Below, piece by piece: positions 51,750 through 59,582 of a DNA stretch of 64,000 nucleotides. The stretch is from Ferrimonas balearica. Its GTDB lineage: Bacteria; Pseudomonadota; Gammaproteobacteria; Enterobacterales; Shewanellaceae. Below the pieces are notes generated by a model, which ran no database searches, was not told the origin of the DNA, and worked only from the letters and a program-made list of their open reading frames with translations. Within the stretch, counting starts at the first letter, position 1, and every line of letters begins with the position of its first letter. Both the position numbers and the translations under genes were made by a program. The stretch is taken from assembly GCF_019802055.1 (NCBI RefSeq), contig NZ_JAHVHW010000003.1:149212-213211 (forward strand), given 5' to 3'.

Positions 51750-52508
51750 TCACCTCGTCCGTTGATTTCGCTGGTGAAGCCAGAGGGTAAGTTGGGCATA
51801 GCCCATTACCGTAATAATGGGAAACAGGCTGGCAAAGGCGATCAGGCCAAAGCCATCAAGCAGGGGGCTGCGGCCCGGAATGGCGCTGGCCAATCCGAGA
51901 CCCAGTGCAGCCACCAAAGGCACGGTCACCGTTGAGGTGGTGACGCCGCCGGAATCATAAGCCAGGGGAATGATCATTTTGGGAGCAAAGCGGGTCTGGA
52001 ACACCACCAGAAGGTACCCCACCAAAATGTACCAGTGCAGGGGGTCGCCCACGATTATGCGGTAGCTGCCAAGAGCAATGCCGACGGCCACACCGAGTGC
52101 AACGGCGATGCGCAGTCCCCAGGGATGAATGGCGTTGCCGCTCACTTCGCTGGCTTTGAGCGCCACCGCTATCAGCGAGGGCTCTGCAATGGTGGTGGCA
52201 AAACCGATGGAAAAGGCAAACAGGTAAACCCAGTAGTAGTGCCACCAGAGCCCGTCCCCGGGCAGAAAATCGGGCGCCGTCAGTTGGCTGGCCATCAGTT
52301 CACCCAAGGGAAACAGCGCTCGCTCCAGGCCGACCAGAAACAGCGCCAGCCCCAATATGACCGATCCCAATCCAAGCAGCAGTGGCCGCCACTGGGTGAT
52401 GCGCTGGCGCAGTACCCCCAACTGAAAACCAAACAGCACGGCGATGATCGGCACCACATCCGCCAGGGTGTCCAGCAGGGTTTCCCAAAGTGCGATCAAC
52501 CAATCCAT
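51750..52508 (-). CDS. DUF1538 integral membrane protein, second copy
   Basis: A 252-residue protein with about seven hydrophobic helices. The signature [27 protein letters not shown] is shared with its neighbour, as are [20 protein letters not shown] and [21 protein letters not shown]. These mark it as a DUF1538 protein, probably half of a transporter or channel. The start overlaps the stop of the first copy by 13 bp. The substrate is unknown. Confidence 0.87.
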   Translation of the reverse strand: MDWLIALWETLLDTLADVVPIIAVLFGFQLGVLRQRITQWRPLLLGLGSVILGLALFLVGLERALFPLGELMASQLTAPDFLPGDGLWWHYYWVYLFAFSIGFATTIAEPSLIAVALKASEVSGNAIHPWGLRIAVALGVAVGIALGSYRIIVGDPLHWYILVGYLLVVFQTRFAPKMIIPLAYDSGGVTTSTVTVPLVAALGLGLASAIPGRSPLLDGFGLIAFASLFPIITVMGYAQLTLWLHQRNQRTR

Positions 52509-53236
52509 GGGCGCAATATCCCAAAGCCAAGCACAAAGATGATGGGCAGCAACGACGCAAAGGCGATCAGCCCAAAGCCATCAAGGAGCGGGTTTCGCCC
52601 TTCGATACTGGTTGCCAGGCCAACCCCCAGAGCAGTGACCAGAGGTACAGTAATGGTTGATGTGGTGACCCCTCCGGAGTCATAGGCGATACCGATGATG
52701 TCCGCTGGGGCAAACAGCGTCAGCACCATCACCACAAGATAACCGGCAATGATGATGCGATGCAGAGGCCAGCCCAACAGAATCCGCAGCACCCCGAGCA
52801 GTATCGCCACACCGACGGAGAGCGCTACGGTGAGGCGCAGGCGGTCGGCATAACGGGCTTGGGCTTCCTCCTCCAGAGCAATCACCCCCGCCTCTGCCGC
52901 CACCTCAGCGGCCTCCTCGGAAACGGCGATCAATGCGGGCTCAGCGACCGTCGTGCCAAACCCCAGCAGAAAAGCAAAACTGAGTAACCAGAAGAGCGAC
53001 CCCCGACGGGCAAACGCCCGAGCCAGCGACTCACCAAGGGGGAACAGAGCCAATTCAAGCCCGTAGACAAACAGTGTCAGGCCCGCAATCACCAGACCCA
53101 GACCGATTAGAATGGTATCGAGCCGAGGCAGGGGCTGCCCCAGCACCACCAGTTGGAAAAAGCCGACCACCAGCACAATCGGGAGCAGATCCCTGGCACT
53201 GCTCAGCAAGGTTCTCAGTACATTGCCCAACTTCAA
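52496..53236 (-). CDS. DUF1538 integral membrane protein, first copy
   Basis: A 246-residue paralogue of the following gene. It has [47 protein letters not shown] and [22 protein letters not shown] charged, E/A-rich loop ([18 protein letters not shown]) is inserted that the second copy lacks. The start is uncertain: a TTG at 53236 is the longest option and has no good ribosome site. It is the first gene of the four-gene cluster. Confidence 0.85.
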   Translation of the reverse strand: MKLGNVLRTLLSSARDLLPIVLVVGFFQLVVLGQPLPRLDTILIGLGLVIAGLTLFVYGLELALFPLGESLARAFARRGSLFWLLSFAFLLGFGTTVAEPALIAVSEEAAEVAAEAGVIALEEEAQARYADRLRLTVALSVGVAILLGVLRILLGWPLHRIIIAGYLVVMVLTLFAPADIIGIAYDSGGVTTSTITVPLVTALGVGLATSIEGRNPLLDGFGLIAFASLLPIIFVLGFGILRPWIG

Positions 53237-53377
53237 CCCCCTGCCTTAATCCGCTGACCATCGCCACCAGTAAATCACATTTTATTAACATTTCGGGATG
53301 ATCAGGATCAAAGGGAGGATGCGCTCAACTTGTCAGGACGCTGGCCGATAGCCTCACAAAGACTTAGGGACAGGCTG

Positions 53378-53806
53378 ATGAAACCAATTCACTATTTTTT
53401 ACTGGGTCTCCTGCTGCTGGCAGGCTGTAATGGCCGACAGGACACTCAACGGCCGGAAAGCGTGGCCCTGACATTCTTTGATGCTCTCTATAACCAGAAG
53501 GACGCACAATCGGCGATGGCTCTGGTCAACGAACCACTCAGAGATGTCATGAGTCACTATCGAATCGCCAGCCAGATCCAGCGCAATGTGCTCGGGTTGG
53601 CGTTGGATGAGGCAGAGCTGTCGGTGGGCGAGGTGGACATCGATTTTTTCCGACGCAACGCCCAACAGGTGGAAGTGCTGATTCAGCTAAGCGGTCATAA
53701 CGGTCATCGTAGGATCAACGATGACCGCCTGGTCAGACTGGAAAAAGAGGGTGAGCGCTGGGTGATCACCCACCTCTACAGCGACCCTTTCCAAACCAAC
53801 GGCTGA
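53378..53806 (+). CDS. Small predicted lipoprotein of unknown function
   Basis: A 142-residue protein with a lipoprotein signal (MKPIHYFLLGLLLLAGC) and a mature part that looks like an NTF2/DUF4878-type alpha-beta fold: ESVALTFFDALYNQKDAQSAMALV at its start and a basic beta-strand end. I cannot name a function. It uses ATG 53378 with AGGGA upstream; the longer frame is not needed. It is convergent with ggt, ending next to its stop. Confidence 0.75.
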   Translation: MKPIHYFLLGLLLLAGCNGRQDTQRPESVALTFFDALYNQKDAQSAMALVNEPLRDVMSHYRIASQIQRNVLGLALDEAELSVGEVDIDFFRRNAQQVEVLIQLSGHNGHRRINDDRLVRLEKEGERWVITHLYSDPFQTNG

Positions 53807-55528
53807 TCAACCGCCGCTAGCCACCCCCTCCCGCCGGGGATCCGCAGCCCCCTCCCAACCGGAGGGGGTCTTTCGGATCACCTGCACACCGCTGTTCAGA
53901 GGCACCTGCTTCACCTGGTAGTGTCGCTCAATCATCTGTTGAACTCGTTCACCCCACGCCTGCTCCGACTCCAGTGCCAGGTAGTCGTTTCGGTGGCTGA
54001 CTCGTGGCAATGCCAGCGCCTGCTCCAAAGACAACTCCCAATCCAGAATCGCTATGGTGGTTTGCGCCACGTAGCTGATGATGCGACTGCCACCGGGTGA
54101 ACCGATGGCCAACAGAGGCTGACCATGCTTATCGAGCACGATGGTGGGCGCCATGGAGGAGCGGGGCCGCTTACCGGCCTCGACACAATTGGCAGCCAGC
54201 GCGTCTTTCGGCCCGGGGTCTCTGGAGAAGTCAGTCAGTTGGTTATTCAGCAGAAAGCCCCCCACCATCACGCTGGAGCCAAACCCCATCTCGATGCTGC
54301 TGGTCATGCTGAGCAGGTTGCCCTGACGATCCGCCATCACCAGATGTGTGGTGGAGGGCAGCGCTTGAGTGGCGTCGACGCCGGGCACCGGAGTGAGCAC
54401 GCCAGGATGTGCCCGCCCCTCGTCGTGCAGCGGAGGCAGTTGTGCACGGCGGCTCTCCAGGTAGTCGGGGGCCAGCATCCGGGTTACCGGCACGGAAACG
54501 AAATCGCTGTCTGCCAGGTATCGGTTGCGGTCCGCATAGGCCAGCCGAGAGGCCTGGGAAAACAGGTGCAGAAACTCACTGCTGTTCGGGCTCATCTGTG
54601 ACAGCGGATAGGACGAAAGCAGCCCCAGGATCTGCCCCACGGTAACCCCGCCTGAGCTGGGTGGGCCCATGCCGCACACCTGGTACTGTCGGTAGGGTGC
54701 GCAAACCGGCTCCCGCCACCTGGGCTGATAGTGCGCCAAATCGCTGAGACTTAGCCCACCCGGCTGGCTGGCGTCATTCTGAACCGCTGCGACCATCGCT
54801 TCAGCCAGTGGTCCCTGGTAGAAACCCGCTGGCCCTGCCTGGGCAATCCGCTTCAGGGTTTTGGCCAGTTCAGGGTTAGTCACTCTGGTCCCTGCCTGTA
54901 GCGCCCTCCCCTCCGGGTAGAAGTACTCCCGTGCGGGCCCGGGTCGCAAAAGTCCCGGATTCAGCTCACGCTCCAACAAGCCCGCCAACCGCGGCGAAAC
55001 CACAAACCCCTGCTCGGCCAGCTCAATGGCAGGCGCCAACAGCTGAGACCAGGGAAGCACACCGTACTGCTGATGGGCATCGTACAGGGCGGCGATAGCC
55101 CCGGGCACCCCAACAGACCGCCCACCCACTACGGCATCCATAAAGCCCGCAGGCTTGCCGCTGTCATCGAGGAAGAGATCCGGTGTCGCGCTGGCGGGCG
55201 CAGTTTCCCGGCCATCCAGAGTCACCAGCCGTTGGGCTTTGCTGTCCCACAGCACCATAAACAGGCCGCCACCAATCCCTGAGGATTGGGGCTCAGTGAG
55301 GGTTAACACCATCTGCGCTGCAATGGCACCGTCAACGGCAGAGCCCCCTTGCGCCAACACCTTTTGAGCCGCTTCGGTTGCGTAGGGATTGGCGGTGGCA
55401 GCCATATAGTGGGGGGCAGAAACGGCGGGGCGGCTGAGAAACCCGGTGGGCGCTTCCGGCTCGACCGCACCCCATGCGGGCACACTAAGGGCAAGACCAA
55501 ACAGGCCAAGGAAAAACAGGCTTCTCAT
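53807..55528 (-). CDS. ggt: Gamma-glutamyltransferase
   Basis: GGT cleaves or transfers the gamma-glutamyl group of glutathione in the periplasm and matures by autoproteolysis. The 573-residue precursor has a signal peptide (MRSLFFLGLFGLALSVPAWG), the large-subunit motif PQSSGIGGGLFMVLWD, and the cleavage site with the nucleophile Thr in LPSTTHLVMADRQGN. The small-subunit motif GSPGGSRIISYVAQT is also present. The ATG at 55528 gives the signal peptide; the longer frame to 55624 does not. The upstream smORF terminator isolates it. Confidence 0.95.
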   Translation of the reverse strand: MRSLFFLGLFGLALSVPAWGAVEPEAPTGFLSRPAVSAPHYMAATANPYATEAAQKVLAQGGSAVDGAIAAQMVLTLTEPQSSGIGGGLFMVLWDSKAQRLVTLDGRETAPASATPDLFLDDSGKPAGFMDAVVGGRSVGVPGAIAALYDAHQQYGVLPWSQLLAPAIELAEQGFVVSPRLAGLLERELNPGLLRPGPAREYFYPEGRALQAGTRVTNPELAKTLKRIAQAGPAGFYQGPLAEAMVAAVQNDASQPGGLSLSDLAHYQPRWREPVCAPYRQYQVCGMGPPSSGGVTVGQILGLLSSYPLSQMSPNSSEFLHLFSQASRLAYADRNRYLADSDFVSVPVTRMLAPDYLESRRAQLPPLHDEGRAHPGVLTPVPGVDATQALPSTTHLVMADRQGNLLSMTSSIEMGFGSSVMVGGFLLNNQLTDFSRDPGPKDALAANCVEAGKRPRSSMAPTIVLDKHGQPLLAIGSPGGSRIISYVAQTTIAILDWELSLEQALALPRVSHRNDYLALESEQAWGERVQQMIERHYQVKQVPLNSGVQVIRKTPSGWEGAADPRREGVASGG

Positions 55529-55593
55529 AGGGCACTCCATTGACGTATGGGCCACAGTGTCCCGAAGCCAAACCCGGTTGTAAACCCAAAGAA

Positions 55594-55619
55594 AAACAGC
55601 AGCCAAATGGCTGCTGTTT
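55594..55619 (-). terminator. Terminator between the small acidic ORF and ggt
   Basis: AAACAGCAGCC and GGCTGCTGTTT form an 11-bp stem. In the minus direction it is followed by TTCTTT, so it ends a short transcript that begins to the right. The plus direction also has a short T stretch. Confidence 0.75.
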
Positions 55620-55639
55620 CTCAAGAGAGCGGTTGGGGC

Positions 55640-55738
55640 TCAGTCGAGGTAAGCGTCCTCGTCCAGGTCCACCGGCAACTCATCGGCGACTTCGTCCTGA
55701 AGCTGATAGTAAGCGTCCTGATAGTCTTGCACTTCCAT
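55640..55738 (-). CDS. Candidate 32-residue acidic small protein
   Basis: An ATG at 55738 with GAGG eight bases upstream opens a 32-codon frame reading MEVQDYQDAYYQLQDEVADE and ending PVDLDEDAYLD. It has 12 acidic and no basic residues, with four Tyr. A strong intrinsic terminator lies 21 bp after the stop, before ggt. The combination of ribosome site, compact frame and terminator suggests a real short gene, but I recognise no family and composition alone cannot prove translation. Confidence 0.45.
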   Translation of the reverse strand: MEVQDYQDAYYQLQDEVADELPVDLDEDAYLD

Positions 55739-56047
55739 CCACTTGCCTCGCTGTTGGTGGGGTACTCTGCCCGTTGCAGACACGCAAAGTGTACCACTCG
55801 CCACCCTCAGGATCCACTAAGTGTATGTTTTTAAAGGTTTTGTGTATTTTTACCACTAAACCATCGCAAGTGACTGATCCCAACCTGAACCGTTCCGGTT
55901 TTGACATCAAAATTACGAAACTGAGCAACAGTTCAGCGCCGCTTATGATGTCCGGTTCCCAAAAATCCCCGGTTACGCCGCAATGTTCTAAAGCAAACGG
56001 GGCCCGATGGCATAGAGTCATTGGAAAGGGGCCAGCGGAGGCAGTCG
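55739..56047. other. Divergent intergenic region upstream of the small acidic ORF
   Basis: This stretch of about 310 bp contains AT-rich tracts near 55820-55860 that could hold promoters. A TACACT box on the minus strand near 55793 could serve the small ORF, but no well-spaced -35 goes with it. I see no further gene. Confidence 0.4.
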
Positions 56048-56269
56048 ATGAATACCCTTGTAGAATTTGAAGCGGCACAACTGGAGCAGTTACTGGATTC
56101 GGACCCACTTGCCGCAAGAATGTTTATGGAGAACATGCAGATCCCTCTGGATGTTCAGGACAGCATTCTGGCGGAAGCGGGAAAACTGCGACGGCGAGAC
56201 CGTACAGCGCTGGCGCGGGTTATCGAACAGCACGGCATGAGCGAGCTGTCCGATAAGATCAGTCGTTAA
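56048..56269 (+). CDS. Unknown 73-residue helical protein
   Basis: I do not recognise this protein. It reads as all-helical, acidic in the first half and basic in the second (AEAGKLRRRDRTALARVIEQHG). No signal peptide or membrane segment is present. An ATG at 56048 follows GGAGG at good spacing, which argues for real translation. The 3' end overlaps the convergent methyltransferase gene by 11 bp. Confidence 0.65.
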   Translation: MNTLVEFEAAQLEQLLDSDPLAARMFMENMQIPLDVQDSILAEAGKLRRRDRTALARVIEQHGMSELSDKISR

Positions 56270-57170
56270 CGCGACGGTAGCGCAACACTTTCAGCCCCTT
56301 GTCCGGGTTCTGTTCGGGGAAGCTTGCGGGGTTGTTCAGGCGCTCGACAAAATGAAGCTCCGGGGCAAACTCGGCCACCTGATCCTGCAGGAAAGCCAGA
56401 CTCAGCTCCGGCGCATTGAGACAGAGTAGCGCTTCCGCCTCCGGTGCCATCAACGCCGCTAACCGCCTCAACAGTCGTGGGTAGTCCTTGGTTGCGATAA
56501 AACTGCCTTGCTGAAAACTGGGGGGATCCACCACCACCAGATCGTAAGGACCGAGTTTTCGCAACTTGCCGAAGGTTTTAAACAGGTCGTGGGCCAGGTA
56601 ACGCACCCCCTCCCCTAACCCGTTCCGGGCATGGTTTCGTTTGCCCTGAGACAAGGAAGGCGCACTCATATCCAGATTGACCACGGAGTCCGCGCCACCG
56701 GCTCTTGCTGCTACTGAAAAGCCACAGGTGTAGGCAAACAGGTTGAGCACGCGTTTTCCATCACTGTGCTCCCGTACCCATTGCCGCCCTTCCGCCATAT
56801 CCAGAAACAGGCCGTGGTTTTGCCCTTTCATCAGGGTGATTTCGTACTCCAGCCCGCCTTCCGACACCCAATGAGGTGACGGCAGAGTGCCGCTGAGCAA
56901 CTCCGTCCGAGCCGGACTGACAGAGCGGTTTTGCCAGACCAGGGTTGGAGAGGTACCCGCGACGTCCAGCCACCACTGATTGAGTTGGTCTTGCAGATCA
57001 TGCTGCTGCGACGCCGTCAGAGGGCCAAACTGGGTCAGCAACAGAGCCGGCGGAAGGTAATCCAGAGTGAGGGTTTCCAATCCGGGGAAACAGTGTCCCC
57101 GGCCATGAAACAGTCGCTGAGCGACCTCCTCCGGACGAACCGAAGGCAGATGTTGACGCAGATCCATCAC
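56259..57170 (-). CDS. Class I SAM-dependent methyltransferase, RlmI/RlmL-like
   Basis: A 303-residue protein with a Rossmann methyltransferase domain of the COG1092 type: VLNLFAYTCGFSVAARAGGADSVVNLDMS (SAM-binding motif I), then VVVDPPSFQQGSF. This DPPxF motif is typical of the rRNA base methyltransferases RlmI and RlmL(K). An N-terminal region of about 110 residues with no obvious PUA domain precedes it. The target RNA is unknown. Its start overlaps the stop of the AI-2E family gene upstream by 4 bp. Confidence 0.85.
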   Translation of the reverse strand: MMDLRQHLPSVRPEEVAQRLFHGRGHCFPGLETLTLDYLPPALLLTQFGPLTASQQHDLQDQLNQWWLDVAGTSPTLVWQNRSVSPARTELLSGTLPSPHWVSEGGLEYEITLMKGQNHGLFLDMAEGRQWVREHSDGKRVLNLFAYTCGFSVAARAGGADSVVNLDMSAPSLSQGKRNHARNGLGEGVRYLAHDLFKTFGKLRKLGPYDLVVVDPPSFQQGSFIATKDYPRLLRRLAALMAPEAEALLCLNAPELSLAFLQDQVAEFAPELHFVERLNNPASFPEQNPDKGLKVLRYRRVND

Positions 57171-58252
57171 TCGCTTTCCCGGGCGTCGCCGTCCGCCTGA
57201 GCCACCATCGGCTGGCTGATCACCTGTGGGTCTCCTTCCAGTAGAACCGCTGCCCAGCGGCCCCCTTCTGAGGATTCCAGGGCGATTTTGACGATCATGG
57301 TCAGGGGCACAGACAACAGCATGCCCACGGAACCAAGCAACCAGCCCCAGAAGATCAAGCTGAGGAACACCACCAGGGTTGAGAGCCCCAGGCTGCGTCC
57401 CATCATACGGGGCTCCACCAGGTTGCCCATCACCATATTGACCGCGACATAAAGGCCAGCGACACCGGCAGCAGGCCCCACTCCCAGTTGGATCAACGCC
57501 AGAGCAACCGGGGGTACGGCAGCAATGATGGAACCGATGTTGGGAATGTAGTTGAACAGGAAGGCCACCAGACCCCAGAGCAGGAAGTAGTCGACGCCAA
57601 GCAGGTAGAGGCCCAGACCACAGATGATGCCAGTGCCGAGGCTGACAACCGTCTTGATCGCCAGGTAGCGGTTCACCGATTCCAGAAAGCGGTCAATCTG
57701 CTTCAGGCGCATCTGGGGATCGTCCAGCGCATAGTGCAGCTTGCGGTTGAGGCCTGAGCTCTCAAACAGCATAAACACCACGGTCAGCACGATCAGCAGC
57801 ATGTTGGTCATCAGGCCACCCAGGCTGGAAACGATGTTGGTGGCCACACTCATCAATCCGCCGGGATCAAACTGATCCTTCAGTTGGTCCGTAGAGATGT
57901 TGAACTGATTGGCTTTTTCCAGCAGCGCGCCAAAGGTATCGGTCAGTTGTGCACGATACTCGGGCAACTGTCGGGTGAAATCGTTGATGGAGCTGCCGAC
58001 CAGCGTGGCGATCCAGGTGCCCGCCATGATCACCACTACCATCACAGTAAAGATCGCCAGGGCGCGTGGCAGCTTGAGCCGCATCAAGGCACTGACCAAG
58101 GGACTGCAGATAATGGCAATAAAAAGGGCCAGCAAAAAAGGAACCACAATGGCACTGGCGGCCTTGATGCCAGCCAGAATCACCATGGTCGAGGCTAAAA
58201 ATAGGGCGGTTCGCAGAGCGACTGAGCCTTGATTCAATGAAGCGGGTAACAT
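57167..58252 (-). CDS. AI-2E family transporter (PerM/YdiK-like)
   Basis: A 361-residue inner-membrane permease with about eight hydrophobic segments. MVILAGIKAASAIVVPFLLALFIAII at the N-terminus and the C-terminal NYIPNIGSIIAAVPPVALALI and VNMVMGNLVEPRMMGRSLGL are signatures of the AI-2E exporter family (TqsA, YdiK, PerM). Members export autoinducer-2 or act as ion antiporters. The ATG at 58252 with AGGA upstream was chosen over a longer frame that would overlap the folX promoter region. It is divergent from folX. Confidence 0.88.
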   Translation of the reverse strand: MLPASLNQGSVALRTALFLASTMVILAGIKAASAIVVPFLLALFIAIICSPLVSALMRLKLPRALAIFTVMVVVIMAGTWIATLVGSSINDFTRQLPEYRAQLTDTFGALLEKANQFNISTDQLKDQFDPGGLMSVATNIVSSLGGLMTNMLLIVLTVVFMLFESSGLNRKLHYALDDPQMRLKQIDRFLESVNRYLAIKTVVSLGTGIICGLGLYLLGVDYFLLWGLVAFLFNYIPNIGSIIAAVPPVALALIQLGVGPAAGVAGLYVAVNMVMGNLVEPRMMGRSLGLSTLVVFLSLIFWGWLLGSVGMLLSVPLTMIVKIALESSEGGRWAAVLLEGDPQVISQPMVAQADGDARESE

Positions 58253-58304
58253 TAGTGTGGTCCTATAATCCGAAAGTACTCTCCCACCAAGGAATGCAGT
58301 CATT

Positions 58305-58670
58305 ATGAAGCAAAACCAAGCGGTTATTCGAATTAAAAACTTACGTCTTCGCACATACATCGGCATTAACGAAGATGAGGTTCAGAATAAGCAGGACGTG
58401 ATCATCAACGCCCAGATCCACTACTGCGCCGATAAGGCCCGTAACAGTGATGACATGGATGACGCGCTGAACTACCGCACCATCACCAAAAAGATCATTA
58501 AACTGGTAGAGATGAACCGTTTTTCTCTGCTGGAGAAGCTCACCAGCGACGTACTGGCCATCACCAGCGAACATCATTGGGTGGACTACGCCACGGTCGA
58601 AGTGGATAAACCCCATGCCCTGAGATTCGCCGACTCCGTATCGTTGCAACTGAGCTACCAGCGCGACTGA
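58305..58670 (+). CDS. folX: Dihydroneopterin triphosphate 2'-epimerase
   Basis: FolX epimerises dihydroneopterin triphosphate to dihydromonapterin triphosphate, for tetrahydromonapterin synthesis. The 121-residue protein is close to E. coli FolX ([75 protein letters not shown]). The length matches, and the folX-yfcH order agrees with E. coli, which distinguishes it from the paralogue FolB. Confidence 0.95.
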   Translation: MKQNQAVIRIKNLRLRTYIGINEDEVQNKQDVIINAQIHYCADKARNSDDMDDALNYRTITKKIIKLVEMNRFSLLEKLTSDVLAITSEHHWVDYATVEVDKPHALRFADSVSLQLSYQRD

Positions 58671-58682
58671 GCGAGGTAGACC

Positions 58683-59582
58683 GTGAAGCTGCTGATTACC
58701 GGAGGCACTGGATTCATTGGCCGGGCCCTGATCGCCCGGCTTTCTCCTCAGCACGAGATCACCGTGCTGACCCGAAATCCTGAAAAAGCCCTGTCTCTGT
58801 TAGGCAGCGGTATCACGCCCCTACGTTCCCTGGCCACTCAGGCCAATCTCGACGGGTTCGACGGGGTGATCAATCTGGCGGGAGAGCCCATAGCAGAGGG
58901 GCGCTGGAGCACCCAGAAAAAACGCCTGATCTGCGACAGCCGCTGGCAACTGACCGAAGCCCTGGTTCGCCTGCACCAGGCCTCGGCCAATCCCCCGAAA
59001 GTGTGGATCAATGCCTCTGCCATCGGCATCTATGGGCCCCGGGACGCGGCTGCGGTTGATGAAACCACCCCACTGACGCCAATGGGATTTGCTGAGCAGG
59101 TGTGTGAGCGGTGGGAAGCGATCGCCAGCCGCATCGCCGAACAGACGCGACTTTGCATTGTCCGCATCGGATTGGTGCTGCATCCGGACGGAGGCGCGTT
59201 GAAGAAGATGCTGCCCGCCTTTCGTCTGGGGCTGGGCGGCCCCATCGGCAGTGGGCAGCAGATGATGTCCTGGATCCATCGGGACGATCTGGTTGCCATG
59301 CTTTGCTATCTGCTGGAAAACGACCACTGCCGGGGCATCTTCAACGGCACGGCACCGCAACCGGTTACCAACCGAGCGTTCGGTCAGGCCCTGGGACAGA
59401 CACTGGGTCGCCCCGCGTTTCTCCCGGCTCCGGCCCCCGTGCTGAAGTTGGCTCTTGGAGAGATGAGCAGCTTACTTCTGACCGGCCAGGCCGTGCTGCC
59501 CAGGGCCGCCGAAGCGGCGGGATTCCAGTTTCAATACCCGGAATTGAACGCCGCCCTGGCGGATCTGCTTAATCGCGCCTGA
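58683..59582 (+). CDS. yfcH: YfcH, TIGR01777-family NAD(P)-binding epimerase-like protein
   Basis: A 299-residue extended-SDR protein: MKLLITGGTGFIGRALIARL (nucleotide-binding GxxGxxG), INLAGEPIAEGRWSTQKK, INASAIGIYGPRD, and a C-terminal domain of the DUF1731 type ending in FQFQYPELNAALADLL. The substrate is unknown. The start is GTG 58683 with AGGT upstream, 12 bp after folX. The 3' end overlaps the convergent permease gene by 14 bp. Confidence 0.92.
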   Translation: MKLLITGGTGFIGRALIARLSPQHEITVLTRNPEKALSLLGSGITPLRSLATQANLDGFDGVINLAGEPIAEGRWSTQKKRLICDSRWQLTEALVRLHQASANPPKVWINASAIGIYGPRDAAAVDETTPLTPMGFAEQVCERWEAIASRIAEQTRLCIVRIGLVLHPDGGALKKMLPAFRLGLGGPIGSGQQMMSWIHRDDLVAMLCYLLENDHCRGIFNGTAPQPVTNRAFGQALGQTLGRPAFLPAPAPVLKLALGEMSSLLLTGQAVLPRAAEAAGFQFQYPELNAALADLLNRA

